64,000 nt of DNA from Nocardiopsis potens DSM 45234 (lineage in GTDB: Bacteria; Actinomycetota; Actinomycetes; Streptosporangiales; Streptosporangiaceae). Positions 26,028 to 34,302 of the stretch are shown here, one piece after another. Below the pieces are notes generated by a model that saw nothing but the letters and a program-made list of their open reading frames with translations, made no database searches and was not told the DNA's origin. The translations under genes were made by a program, and so were the position numbers. Positions within the stretch are counted from its first letter, which is position 1, and every line of letters starts with the position of its first letter. The stretch is from assembly GCF_000341105.1 (NCBI RefSeq), contig NZ_ANBB01000033.1:62001-126000 (forward strand), written 5' to 3'.

Positions 26028-26381
26028 CTAGTCGTCCTCGGGACGGATCCGCCGGTTCAGATCGCGCAGGAACTCCGGGTCGTCTTCGGGGCCGATCGGC
26101 GTCGGGTTCCCGGGGGACGCGGTGATGTCGGACGGGTCGATGTGCTCGAAGGAGGGCACACCCTGCGCCGGCGGCGCCGCCGCGGGGGAGGCCGCGACAC
26201 GCGGCCGGCCGAGGAAGAGCCAGAGCAGCGGACCGACCGGAGTGAAGAGGACGATCGCGATCAGCCACAGCAGCTTGGGGAGCGTCCGGACCTCTTCGGC
26301 CGGAGTGGTGAGCGCGTCGAAGAACGCGTACACCCACAGCACGATCGACAGGAGCGTGATTAGGCCAGCGAGCCACACCAT
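26028..26381 (-). CDS. PLDc_N (phospholipase D/cardiolipin synthase N-terminal)-domain membrane protein, 117 aa
   Basis: A small membrane protein with two TM helices (about 4-20 and 37-57). The FTPVGPLLWLFLGRP sequence is the typical ending of the PLDc_N domain, which in cardiolipin synthases precedes the catalytic part. Here no catalytic HKD domain follows, only an acidic Pro-rich cytoplasmic tail. Stand-alone proteins of this kind are widespread in actinobacteria and have no settled function. It lies 122 bases downstream of bldC on the same strand. Confidence 0.8.
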   Translation of the reverse strand: MVWLAGLITLLSIVLWVYAFFDALTTPAEEVRTLPKLLWLIAIVLFTPVGPLLWLFLGRPRVAASPAAAPPAQGVPSFEHIDPSDITASPGNPTPIGPEDDPEFLRDLNRRIRPEDD

Positions 26382-26503
26382 GCTTCAAGCCTATCCGCGA
26401 TCCGCCGTGTCCGTGCGGGGGAGCAGGGTGTCGAGCGCAGGCGGGATCGCGCGGACGGGCATGGCCGTGCCGGGGTGCGGTGTACGGGGGGACCGGGCCC
26501 GGG

Positions 26504-26704
26504 TCAGGGGGTGGGTTCGGTCGGCTCCCCGTGCAGCAGTGCGCGGACTTCGGACTCACGGAACCGGCGGTGCCCGCCGGGTGTTCTGATGCTGCTGATC
26601 CGGCCGGACGCGGCCCATCTGGTCACCGTCTTGGGGTCGACCCGGAAGAGGGACGCGACCTCTCCGGGGGTGAGTAGACGTTCGCTTCCTCTTTCCACCT
26701 TCAC
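26504..26704 (-). CDS. bldC: BldC-type developmental regulator, 66 aa
   Basis: A single MerR-like winged-helix domain: LLTPGEVASLFRVDPKTVTR, then the wing SIRTPGGHRRFRESEVRALL. This closely follows the sequence of Streptomyces BldC as I recall it. BldC binds DNA head-to-tail on direct repeats and delays sporulation genes. GTG 26704 (MKVERGSERLLTP) is the likely start; a GTG two codons further in (VERGSE) is possible. A ~420-bp non-coding region upstream suggests complex control. Confidence 0.87.
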   Translation of the reverse strand: MKVERGSERLLTPGEVASLFRVDPKTVTRWAASGRISSIRTPGGHRRFRESEVRALLHGEPTEPTP

Positions 26705-27123
26705 AATCCCCCTTCGGGCCCGCCGGAGACGTTGTGGGGGAGGCGGGCGTTAGGTCCCCTAGTGTGCACGAGTAAGTCCGTTTCATCCCTAGTTTTCGTA
26801 AAAACCATCCGGGTCGGGGGGAGAGCGCGTGATATGTGATTGGAACGTGACCTTCGGCGTCGGCTGTCGTTTTTGATACGTCCGATCATCCGCGCACCGG
26901 CCTCCCGCGCCCGGCGCCCGACCGCGGGCGCGCCCTTGCGGCAGGGGTGCGCGACGGTCCCGCGGGACCGCCCTTACCCTTGTTGAAGGGCGGCCCGGCC
27001 ACCGGCCGGACCTGCGTCGACGCCTCCGAGGGCACCCGGGCCGCCATGTGCCGGGCCCGGGCGGGACGAAGGAGCCGCCGCACCCACGATAGTGAAATGG
27101 ACCACCCGTTGTGAGGCAGTTTC
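26705..27123. other. Non-coding region between divergent bldC and the DUF4229 gene
   Basis: 419 bases without a convincing gene. The bldC-proximal 200 bases are relatively AT-rich, as in a promoter region. Towards the DUF4229 gene lie a perfect 14-bp palindrome GGTCCCGCGGGACC (26956-26969) and an 8-bp stem (26968-26975 with 26986-26993). These share two bases and so cannot both form fully. A GAGG ribosome binding site precedes ATG 27124. No clear -35/-10 pair was found for either gene. Confidence 0.6.
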
Positions 27124-27567
27124 ATGCGTAGCGTCCTCGCTTACACCTCCGCCCGCCTTCTGCTCTTCGCCGTGGCGTACGGCGTTCTGTACCTCCTGGG
27201 CGCCCGCGGCTTCCTCGCGATCGCACTGGCCTTCCTGATCAGCGGCCTGGTCAGCTACATCCTGCTGTCCAAGCAGCGGGACGCGATGTCGGTGCACGTG
27301 GCCGGCGGGATGGACCGGATGCGCGGGATGGGCCGCCGGCTGGAGTCGGGCGCCTCGCACGAGGACGACGCCCAGCGCCCCGGCGCCGCCCCGGCCGCCC
27401 CCACCCCGCTCAAGGACCTGGGCAAGGCCCCGGGCGCGGAGAAGGGGGCCGCCGCCGAGGCGGCCGAGGGCGCCGAGAGCGCCGAGAGCGCGGGGGAGGG
27501 CGCCGGGAAGGGGTCCCCCGACGACTCCTCCGCCGACCGGAGCGTCGGCGCCTCCTCCCGGGACTGA
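27124..27567 (+). CDS. DUF4229 membrane protein, 147 aa
   Basis: A small inner-membrane protein with two TM helices (about 8-28 and 30-50) ending at YILLSKQRDAM, which is the core pattern of DUF4229, an actinobacterial family of unknown role. The rest (about 75-147) is hydrophilic, rich in Ala, Glu, Gly and Ser, and probably disordered. ATG 27124 (MRSVLAYTSARLL). It lies upstream of menG, as is common in actinobacteria near quinone genes. Function unknown. Confidence 0.82.
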   Translation: MRSVLAYTSARLLLFAVAYGVLYLLGARGFLAIALAFLISGLVSYILLSKQRDAMSVHVAGGMDRMRGMGRRLESGASHEDDAQRPGAAPAAPTPLKDLGKAPGAEKGAAAEAAEGAESAESAGEGAGKGSPDDSSADRSVGASSRD

Positions 27568-27580
27568 CCCGGGCCCGCCT

Positions 27581-27622
27581 CCGCGCCGATCCGGACTCCG
27601 CTGGAATTCCGGGTCGGCGCGG
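27581..27622 (+). terminator. Probable hairpin terminator after the DUF4229 gene
   Basis: CCGCGCCGATCCGGA (27581-27595) pairs with TTCCGGGTCGGCGCGG (27607-27622) with one wobble pair and small offsets. It starts 13 bases after the stop. The ~200 bases from here to menG contain further GC-rich inverted repeats, including CATCGGCCGG and its complement about 60 bases on. Confidence 0.5.
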
Positions 27623-27834
27623 CCGCGTTCCGGGCCCTTCCCGGGCCGGGCCCGGCACCCGCCGCCGGCGCCCCTCCCGCCTCCGGGGCGAGCGCGGACC
27701 CATCGGCCGGTTCCGGCCGGAGGGCCGCGCGGCCGAGCGCTCCCCCGAGCGCTCCCCGACCGGCCGATGAGCCCGAGATCAGCACGGGGGCGGGGGCGGT
27801 CGGGCGGGCGCCGGCCCGCCCTTAGGCTGGGGGC

Positions 27835-28545
27835 ATGACCCGTGCCGAACTCGATAAGTCGCCCGCGGACGTCGCCGCCATGTTCGACAGCATCGCGGCC
27901 CGCTACGACCTGCTCAACGACGTCCTCTCGCTCGGCGAGGACCGGCAGTGGCGGCGCGCCGTCGTCCGCGCGGTCGAGGCCTACGGCGGGGAGCTGGTGC
28001 TCGACCTGGCGGCCGGCACCGGAACCTCCTCGCTCGCCTTCACCGGCAAGGGCGCGAAGGTCGTCGCCTGCGACTTCTCGCAGGGCATGCTGCGGGTCGG
28101 CGCCGAGCAGCGCGGCGGGGCCTCGGCGCAGGGCGTCACCTGCGTGGCCGGCGACGCGCTGGCGCTGCCGTTCGCGGACGAGACCTTCGACGCGGTGACG
28201 GTCTCCTTCGGGCTGCGCAACGTGCAGGACCCGGAGCAGGCCCTGCGCGAGCTGCGCCGGGTGACCAAGGTCGGCGGCCGCCTGGTGGTCTGCGAGTTCA
28301 GCCATATCCCGGTGCGGCCGCTGGACCGGGTCTACTCCGGGTACCTGATGGCGGCGCTGCCCCGGGTGGCCCGGCTGTTCACCCGGAACACCGGGGCCTA
28401 CGAGTACCTCTCCGAATCCATCATGGACTGGCCGGACCAGCCGGCCCTGGCGGCGCGGCTGCAGAGCGCCGGGTGGTCCCGGGTGGCGTGGCGCAACCTC
28501 ACCTTCGGGGTGGTCGCGATGCACCGCGGCTACCGGGACTCCTGA
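27835..28545 (+). CDS. menG: Demethylmenaquinone methyltransferase MenG (UbiE family), 236 aa
   Basis: Adds the methyl group that completes the menaquinone head group, using SAM. Visible: [18 protein letters not shown] near the N-terminus, motif [27 protein letters not shown] (UbiE signature) and the C-terminal GVVAMHRGY. Length and start ([18 protein letters not shown]) are normal. It is the first of three menaquinone-related genes in this window, the others being the reductase at 28953 and the polyprenyl synthase at 46654. Confidence 0.95.
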   Translation: MTRAELDKSPADVAAMFDSIAARYDLLNDVLSLGEDRQWRRAVVRAVEAYGGELVLDLAAGTGTSSLAFTGKGAKVVACDFSQGMLRVGAEQRGGASAQGVTCVAGDALALPFADETFDAVTVSFGLRNVQDPEQALRELRRVTKVGGRLVVCEFSHIPVRPLDRVYSGYLMAALPRVARLFTRNTGAYEYLSESIMDWPDQPALAARLQSAGWSRVAWRNLTFGVVAMHRGYRDS

Positions 28546-28586
28546 CCGGCCCCCTCCCCTCGGACAACTCAATTCACTTCAGCAAC

Positions 28587-28618
28587 AAAGGCACCGAAGA
28601 GCTCTTTTCGGTGCCTTT
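28587..28618 (+). terminator. Terminator downstream of menG
   Basis: AAAGGCACCGAA (28587-28598) pairs exactly with TTCGGTGCCTTT (28607-28618) around an 8-base loop. It lies about 40 bases after the menG stop in an unusually AT-rich stretch. Confidence 0.75.
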
Positions 28619-28658
28619 AACTCTTGTTGGGGTCGAAAAGTGATTTACAAGGATGAAA

Positions 28659-28705
28659 CGGACGTAGGTTTACCTTATTAACCGAGGTAAAGCGTGCTAC
28701 GTCCG
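28659..28705. promoter_or_regulatory. Two-part inverted repeat between menG and the MenJ-like gene
   Basis: An outer 9-bp arm CGGACGTAG (28659-28667) pairs with CTACGTCCG (28697-28705). Inside it a 7-bp arm TTTACCT (2869-75 within the 28,600s) pairs with AGGTAAA (28685-28691) around a 9-base AT-rich loop. No T-run follows, so it is less like a terminator than an operator dyad or an RNA leader structure. Function unknown. Confidence 0.5.
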
Positions 28706-28793
28706 GTTTGGGGACGAAAATGCCCTAACAAGATGAATGGCGGTTGGGGGTCGCCCGTGGAACGCGAAAGGTCTAGACTTCGGGGCAGCAGCC

Positions 28794-28811
28794 TTGTGAA
28801 GCCCTTCACAA
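28794..28811. promoter_or_regulatory. Rex operator upstream of the geranylgeranyl reductase gene
   Basis: TTGTGAAGCCCTTCACAA is a perfect 18-base dyad (TTGTGAA-N4-TTCACAA), the form known for binding sites of Rex, the NADH/NAD+-sensing repressor. A TAGACT hexamer at 28774-28779 could be the -10, which would put the dyad just after the transcription start, a blocking position. It is 141 bases before the GTG start. Binding is inferred. Confidence 0.75.
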
Positions 28812-28952
28812 GCGTACGTGCGATTCGTCGCCGTTCCGGCTCGCCGAGCCGGTGCGCGGCGGATAAAAGGCGTTGAGCCACATAGCCGGAACCCCCTGAA
28901 GAACAACCGAAAAGCGTTATCCGCGCACCCCCACAGCCGCAGGGAACCACTC

Positions 28953-30257
28953 GTGAGCGCCACAGCACCGCCCCCGCCCACCGAGCGGGGCACCGCAGAC
29001 CTCGAAGCCGACGTCATCATCGTCGGGGCCGGACCGGCCGGCTCCACCGCCGCCTGCCACATGGCCCGTTCCGGCCTGGACGTCCTCGTCCTGGAGAAGA
29101 CCTCGTTCCCCCGGGAGAAGGTCTGCGGCGACGGCCTGACCCCGCGCGCGGTCAAGCAGCTCGCCGCGCTGGGCGTCCCCTTCGACGGCCCCGGCTGGAT
29201 CCCCAACAAGGGCCTGCGCATCATCGGCGGCGGCGTCCGCCTGGAGCTCCCCTGGCCCGAGCTGGCCGAATACCCCGGCCACGGCCTGGTCCGCACCCGC
29301 TACGACTTCGACCACATCCTGGCCGAGCACGCCCGCGCCGCGGGCGCCAAGCTCCTGGAGCGGACCACCGTGCAGGCCCCGCTGCTGGACCCGCGGACCG
29401 ACCGGGTGCAGGGCGTGGTGGCCAAGGACCCCGCGGGCGAGCGGGTCGTCTACCGGGCCCCGCTGGTGATCGCGGCCGACGGCAACTCCTCCCGGCTCTC
29501 GGTGGCCATGGGCATCCGCAAGCGCGACGACCGCCCGATGGGCGTCGCGGTGCGCACCTACTTCACCAGCCCCCGGCACGACGACGACCACCTGGAGTCC
29601 TGGCTGGAGCTGTGGGACTCCAGCGGCGGCAAGGACGTGCTGCTGCCCGGCTACGGCTGGGTCTTCGGCGTCGGCGACGGCACCTCCAACGTCGGCCTGG
29701 GCATCCTCAACTCCACCGCCGCCTTCCAGGACGTCGACTACCGCCGGCTGCTCCGCCGCTGGACCGAGAGCATGCCCGCGGAGTGGGGGTTCACCGAGGA
29801 GAACCGGACCGGGCCGATCCGCGGCGCCGCCCTGCCGATGGGCTTCAACCGCACCCCGCACTACTCCCGCGGGCTGATGCTGGTGGGCGACGCCGGCGGC
29901 ATGGTCAACCCGTTCAACGGCGAGGGCATCGCCTACGCGATGGAGGCCGGGGCGATCGCCGCCGAGGTGGCCGTGCAGGCCCTCTCCCGGACCACGGTGC
30001 AGACCAGGGAGCGGACGCTGCACCGCTACCCCGACATCCTCTCCGACGTCTACGGCGGCTACTACACGCTGGGCCGCTACTTCGTGAAGGTGATCGGCAA
30101 CCCGGACTTCATGAAGTACGCGACCAAGTACGGCCTGCCCCAGCGCACCCTGATGAAGTTCGCGCTGAAGATGCTGGCCAACCTCACCGAGCCGAGCCGG
30201 GGCGATGCGATGGACCGGGTGATCAACGGGCTCTCCCGGATGGCGCCCGCCGCATAG
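28953..30257 (+). CDS. Geranylgeranyl reductase family flavoprotein, probable menaquinone reductase (MenJ-like), 434 aa
   Basis: An FAD-dependent reductase that saturates isoprenoid double bonds. The mycobacterial homologue MenJ partly saturates the menaquinone side chain. Visible: the FAD fold VIIVGAGPAGSTAACHM (about 21-37), EKVCGDGLTPRAVKQL, the second FAD motif LVGDAGGMVNPFNGEG (near 312), and the family's YFVKVIGNPDFMK tail. GTG 28953 (VSATAPPPP) follows AGGGAA. Position between menG and nuo, with a Rex-type operator upstream, supports a quinone role. Archaeal-type lipid reductases share this fold, so the substrate is inferred. Confidence 0.88.
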   Translation: MSATAPPPPTERGTADLEADVIIVGAGPAGSTAACHMARSGLDVLVLEKTSFPREKVCGDGLTPRAVKQLAALGVPFDGPGWIPNKGLRIIGGGVRLELPWPELAEYPGHGLVRTRYDFDHILAEHARAAGAKLLERTTVQAPLLDPRTDRVQGVVAKDPAGERVVYRAPLVIAADGNSSRLSVAMGIRKRDDRPMGVAVRTYFTSPRHDDDHLESWLELWDSSGGKDVLLPGYGWVFGVGDGTSNVGLGILNSTAAFQDVDYRRLLRRWTESMPAEWGFTEENRTGPIRGAALPMGFNRTPHYSRGLMLVGDAGGMVNPFNGEGIAYAMEAGAIAAEVAVQALSRTTVQTRERTLHRYPDILSDVYGGYYTLGRYFVKVIGNPDFMKYATKYGLPQRTLMKFALKMLANLTEPSRGDAMDRVINGLSRMAPAA

Positions 30258-30324
30258 GCGGAGCGGGCACGCAGGACGGCGAGGCGATGGCGACGGCGAA
30301 GCGGAGCACCGCGCACCCCGGGCA

Positions 30325-30340
30325 CGTGAATGCGTTCACA
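30325..30340. promoter_or_regulatory. Rex-type operator upstream of nuoA
   Basis: CGTGAATGCGTTCACA differs from the streptomycete Rex operator TGTGAACGCGTTCACA at two positions and keeps GTGAA-N4-TTCAC. It lies 77 bases before the nuoA ATG. Rex is known to control respiratory genes, including the nuo operon, in Streptomyces. Binding here is inferred. Confidence 0.7.
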
Positions 30341-30416
30341 AGCCCCGGGGCGCACCCGGCGGCGCACCCCGCCGGGCACCGCGGTCCCGCCAGGCAATGA
30401 AGGGGAACGACCCACG

Positions 30417-30776
30417 ATGGAGCTGTACACGCCCGTATTCGTACTCGGCGCGATCGGCGCCGCGTTCGTCGTCGTATCGATGGTCGTCGGCAGCATCGCC
30501 GGCCCCAAGCGGTACAACCGGGCGAAACTGCAGGCCTACGAATGCGGCATCGAGCCGACCCCGCAGCCGGCCGGCGGCGGCAGGTTCACCATCAAGTACT
30601 ACCTGACGGCGATGCTCTTCATCGTCTTCGACATCGAGATCATCTTCCTTTACCCGTGGGCCGTGCACTTCGACGCACTCGGCCTGTTCGGCCTGATCGC
30701 GATGGTCCTCTTCCTGGTGAACGTGTCGATCGCCTACGCCTACGAATGGCGCCGCGGAGGACTGGAATGGGACTGA
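30417..30776 (+). CDS. nuoA: NADH-quinone oxidoreductase subunit A, 119 aa
   Basis: First gene of the complex I operon and a small membrane subunit at the junction of the two arms. Three TM helices are visible (about 8-30, 60-80, 88-110). The conserved loop YECGIEPT, whose Cys lies by the quinone tunnel, is at about 41-48, and FIVFDIEIIFLYPWA follows. ATG 30417 (MELYTPVFVLG) after AGGGGAAC. The whole set nuoA to nuoN runs to 46431 with short gaps or overlaps, so it is read as one transcript. Confidence 0.96.
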   Translation: MELYTPVFVLGAIGAAFVVVSMVVGSIAGPKRYNRAKLQAYECGIEPTPQPAGGGRFTIKYYLTAMLFIVFDIEIIFLYPWAVHFDALGLFGLIAMVLFLVNVSIAYAYEWRRGGLEWD

Positions 30777-30878
30777 CGAGGAGCCCCGGGCGCCGCCCCG
30801 CCCGCGGAATCACCGCCTCCGGATGCGCCCTCCGGCGCACCGCCAACGGATCGAGCGAACGGAAAGGGGGGCCGACGC

Positions 30879-31439
30879 ATGGGGATTGAGGAGAAGCTCC
30901 CGAGCGGGGTCATCCTGGGCACCGTCGAGCAGGTCGTGGGCCTGGCCCGCAAGAGCTCGATGTGGCCCGCCACCTTCGGCCTGGCCTGCTGCGCCATCGA
31001 GATGATGTCGGTCGGCGGGCCCCACTACGACCTGGCCCGGTTCGGCATGGAGAAGTTCGGCGCCACGCCGCGCCAGGCCGACCTGATGATCGTCGCCGGC
31101 CGGGTGAGCCAGAAGATGGCCCCGGTGCTGCGGCAGATCTACGACCAGATGCCCGAGCCCAAGTGGGTCATCGCGATGGGCGTCTGCGCCTCCAGCGGAG
31201 GCATGTTCAACAACTACGCCGTCGTGCAGGGCGTGGACCACATCGTCCCGGTCGACATCTACCTGCCCGGCTGCCCGCCGCGGCCGGAGATGCTCCTGGA
31301 CGCCGTGCTCAAGCTGCACGACAAGGTGCAGAACACCAAGCTCGGCGCGCACCGGCAGCGCGAGATCGAGGAGCTGGAGGAGCGCGCGCTCCGCCGCTCG
31401 CTGCCGCTGGTGAGCCAGGACGAGGGGGCGGCCCGATGA
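30879..31439 (+). CDS. nuoB: NADH-quinone oxidoreductase subunit B, 186 aa
   Basis: Carries the terminal cluster N2 that reduces the quinone. Cluster ligands are in place: the adjacent pair [10 protein letters not shown], then GVCASSGG and LPGCPPRPE. The C-terminal 30 residues are charged. A 102-base gap separates it from nuoA, the largest gap in the operon. The stop TGA overlaps the ATG of nuoC. ATG 30879 has AAAGGGGGG a few bases upstream. Confidence 0.97.
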   Translation: MGIEEKLPSGVILGTVEQVVGLARKSSMWPATFGLACCAIEMMSVGGPHYDLARFGMEKFGATPRQADLMIVAGRVSQKMAPVLRQIYDQMPEPKWVIAMGVCASSGGMFNNYAVVQGVDHIVPVDIYLPGCPPRPEMLLDAVLKLHDKVQNTKLGAHRQREIEELEERALRRSLPLVSQDEGAAR

Positions 31440-32200
31440 GCCTGGGAGAGCCCCGGCGCAACGGCAACGGCGGCGGGCACGAGGAGGAGAACCTCCCCGA
31501 GGTCGCGGGGCGGGAGCGGCTCGCCGCCCCGGTCCAGCGGACCGGCATGTTCGGCGCGAAGACCAGCGGCGACACCTCCGGGTACGGCGGCCTCCGCGTC
31601 CGCCGCACCGGACCGCCCGCCGCGGAGCGGCCCTACACCGACCCCGGAGACCCGCGCACCGAGCGGTTCGACGCGGTCGCCGACGCCCTGGAGGAGGCGC
31701 TCCGGGACGCCCCGGTCGGCTACCGGGACGCGGTCGAGCGGGTCGTGGTGGACCGCGGCGAGATCACCTTCCACCTGCGCCGCGAGCACCTGGCCGAGGT
31801 CGCCCGCCGGCTCCGCGACGACCCGGCGCTCCGGTTCGAGCTCTGCCTCGGCGTCACCGGGGTGCACTACCCCGAGGACACCGGGCGCGAGCTGCACGCC
31901 GTCTACCTGCTCCGGTCCATCACGCACAACACCGAGATCCGGGTGGAGACGGCCTGCCCCGACGCCGACCCGCACGTCCCCTCGCTCGTCGCGGTCTACC
32001 CCACCAACGACTGGCACGAGCGCGAGGCCTGGGACTTCTTCGGCATCGTCTTCGACGGCCACCCGTCGCTGACCCGGATCGAGATGCCCGACGACTGGCA
32101 CGGCCACCCGCAGCGCAAGGACTACCCGCTGGGCGGCATCCCGGTGGAGTACCGCGGCGCCAAGATCCCGCCGCCGGACGAGCGGAGGTCCTACGCATGA
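31436..32200 (+). CDS. nuoC: NADH-quinone oxidoreductase subunit C, 254 aa
   Basis: A peripheral-arm structural subunit that packs against NuoD. The C-terminal signature [15 protein letters not shown] and RKDYPLGG is clear. The first ~70 residues (Gly/Asn/Glu-rich, with [16 protein letters not shown]) are an extension typical of actinobacterial NuoC and absent in shorter homologues. ATG 31436 overlaps the nuoB stop. Separate from nuoD, unlike the E. coli nuoCD fusion. Confidence 0.95.
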   Translation: MSLGEPRRNGNGGGHEEENLPEVAGRERLAAPVQRTGMFGAKTSGDTSGYGGLRVRRTGPPAAERPYTDPGDPRTERFDAVADALEEALRDAPVGYRDAVERVVVDRGEITFHLRREHLAEVARRLRDDPALRFELCLGVTGVHYPEDTGRELHAVYLLRSITHNTEIRVETACPDADPHVPSLVAVYPTNDWHEREAWDFFGIVFDGHPSLTRIEMPDDWHGHPQRKDYPLGGIPVEYRGAKIPPPDERRSYA

Positions 32201-32270
32201 CGCGCACCGCACCCGCGGGCGCCGGCGCGCCCGCGCGCGAGGGGAACAGGGCGACGAGGGGGACAGACCA

Positions 32271-33572
32271 GTGACCACCCCGACCACCGAGGACTACATC
32301 GACGCCGCCGGCGGCGACTGGGACGAGGTCGTCGCGGCCGCGCAGGCCGGAAGCGCCGAGCGGCTCGTGGTGAACATGGGCCCGCAGCACCCGTCCACGC
32401 ACGGCGTGCTCCGGCTCATCCTCACCCTCGACGGCGAGACGGTCACCGAGGCCCGGGTGGGCATCGGCTACCTGCACACCGGCATCGAGAAGAACATGGA
32501 GTACCGGACGTGGACCCAGGGGACCACGTTCGTGACCCGGATGGACTACCTCACGCCGATCTTCAACGAGACGGCGTACTGCCTGGCGGTGGAGAAGCTG
32601 CTCGGGCTCACCGACCGGATCCCCGCCCGGGCCGACGTCATCCGGGTGCTGATGATGGAGCTCAACCGGATCTCCTCGCACTTCGTGGCGATGGCGACGT
32701 TCGGCATGGAGCTCGGCGCCACCACCGTGATGACCAACGGCCTGCGCGAGCGCGAGATGGTCCTCGACATCTTCGAGCTGATCACCGGGCTGCGGATGAA
32801 CCACGCCTACATCCGGCCCGGCGGCGTCGCCCAGGACCTGCCCTCCGGCGCCGTCGGCAAGGTCAAGGAGCTGCTGGAGGAGATGCCCAAGCGCATCGCC
32901 ATCATGCGCAAGCTCCTCGACGAGAACCCGCTCTACCTGGCGCGCACCCGCGACGTGGCCCACCTCAACCTGGCCGGCTGCATGGCGCTGGGCGTCACCG
33001 GGCCGCTGCTGCGCGCCTCCGGCCTCGGCTGGGACCTGCGCAAGGCCAAGCCGTACTGCGGCTACGAGGACTACGAGTTCGACGTCCCGGTCTCCGACGG
33101 CGGCGACGTGTACGCCCGCTACCGGGTGCGGCTGGCCGAGGTCGAGCAGAGCCTGCGGATCATCGAGCAGTGCCTGGACAAGCTGGCCCCCGGCCCGGTC
33201 ATGGTGGACGACCCCAAGGTCGGCTGGCCCGCCAAGCTGGCGCTGGGCCCGGACGGCCTGGGCAACTCCCCGGACCACATCGCGCACATCATGGGCGGCT
33301 CCATGGAGGCGCTCATCCACCACTTCAAGCTGGTCACCGAGGGCTTCCGGGTCCCGGCCGGCCAGGCCTACGCCGCGGTCGAGAGCGCCAAGGGCGAACT
33401 GGGCTGCCATGCGGTCAGCGACGGCGGCACCCGCCCGCACCGGGTGCACTTCCGCGACCCCTCGTTCACCCACCTGCAGGCGGTCGCCGCGATGTGCGAA
33501 GGCGGCACGGTGGCCGACGTCATCGCCGCGGTGGCCAGCATCGACCCCGTGATGGGAGGCGTGGACCGGTGA
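32271..33572 (+). CDS. nuoD: NADH-quinone oxidoreductase subunit D, 433 aa
   Basis: The 49-kDa subunit that forms much of the quinone-binding cavity. It shows [16 protein letters not shown] (conserved His loop at the quinone site), [16 protein letters not shown] and the C-terminal [10 protein letters not shown] region. GTG 32271 ([11 protein letters not shown]) is used; the gap from nuoC (70 bases) contains no other gene. Length is normal for actinobacteria. Confidence 0.97.
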   Translation: MTTPTTEDYIDAAGGDWDEVVAAAQAGSAERLVVNMGPQHPSTHGVLRLILTLDGETVTEARVGIGYLHTGIEKNMEYRTWTQGTTFVTRMDYLTPIFNETAYCLAVEKLLGLTDRIPARADVIRVLMMELNRISSHFVAMATFGMELGATTVMTNGLREREMVLDIFELITGLRMNHAYIRPGGVAQDLPSGAVGKVKELLEEMPKRIAIMRKLLDENPLYLARTRDVAHLNLAGCMALGVTGPLLRASGLGWDLRKAKPYCGYEDYEFDVPVSDGGDVYARYRVRLAEVEQSLRIIEQCLDKLAPGPVMVDDPKVGWPAKLALGPDGLGNSPDHIAHIMGGSMEALIHHFKLVTEGFRVPAGQAYAAVESAKGELGCHAVSDGGTRPHRVHFRDPSFTHLQAVAAMCEGGTVADVIAAVASIDPVMGGVDR

Positions 33573-33600
33573 CGGAACGAGCGAGGAGGGGAGCACCGGC

Positions 33601-34302
33601 ATGAGCGAGGGCTTCGACGACGCCACCAGGGCGCGGCTGGAGGTCGACGCCAAGGAGGTGATCGCCCGCTACCCGAAGTCGCGGTCGGCGCTGCTGCCGC
33701 TGCTCCACCTGGTCCAGGCGGAGGAGGGGTACGTCAGCAGGGCGGGCATCGGCTTCTGCGCCGATGTCCTGGGGCTGACCGCCGCCGAGGTCACCGCGGT
33801 GGCCACCTTCTACACCATGTACAAGCGCCGCCCGATGGGCGAATACCACGTGGGCGTGTGCACCAACACGCTCTGCGCGGTGATGGGCGGCGACGAGATC
33901 TTCGCCGCGCTCAAGGAGCACCTGGGCGTCGGCAACGACGAGACCACCGAGGACGGCAAGGTCACGCTGGAGCACCTGGAGTGCAACGCGGCCTGCGACT
34001 TCGCCCCGGTGATGATGGTCAACTGGGAGTTCTTCGACAACCAGACCCCGGAGAGCGCCAAGCGGCTCGTCGACGACCTGCGGCTCGGCAACGACGTGGC
34101 GCCCACCCGCGGCGCCGGCCCGGTGTGCACCTGGAAGCAGGCCTCCCGGGTGCTGGCCGGGTTCTCCGACGGCCGGGCCGGCGAGGGCCCGCAGGCCGCC
34201 GGCCCCTCCCTGGAGGGCCTGAAGCTCGCCCGCGAGCGCGGCTGGACCGCGCCGGCCCCCGGCGCGGCCGGCCCCGCCCCGACCGAAGGGGGCGACCGAT
34301 GA
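33601..34302 (+). CDS. nuoE: NADH-quinone oxidoreductase subunit E, 233 aa
   Basis: Carries the [2Fe-2S] cluster N1a in the NADH-dehydrogenase module. Ligands: CTNTLC (C-x4-C) and CNAAC (C-x3-C), in a thioredoxin-like domain. The N-terminal helical part (about 5-70) contains [16 protein letters not shown]. The C-terminal ~50 residues are Pro/Gly/Ala-rich and look flexible. ATG 33601; the stop overlaps the nuoF ATG. Confidence 0.96.
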   Translation: MSEGFDDATRARLEVDAKEVIARYPKSRSALLPLLHLVQAEEGYVSRAGIGFCADVLGLTAAEVTAVATFYTMYKRRPMGEYHVGVCTNTLCAVMGGDEIFAALKEHLGVGNDETTEDGKVTLEHLECNAACDFAPVMMVNWEFFDNQTPESAKRLVDDLRLGNDVAPTRGAGPVCTWKQASRVLAGFSDGRAGEGPQAAGPSLEGLKLARERGWTAPAPGAAGPAPTEGGDR

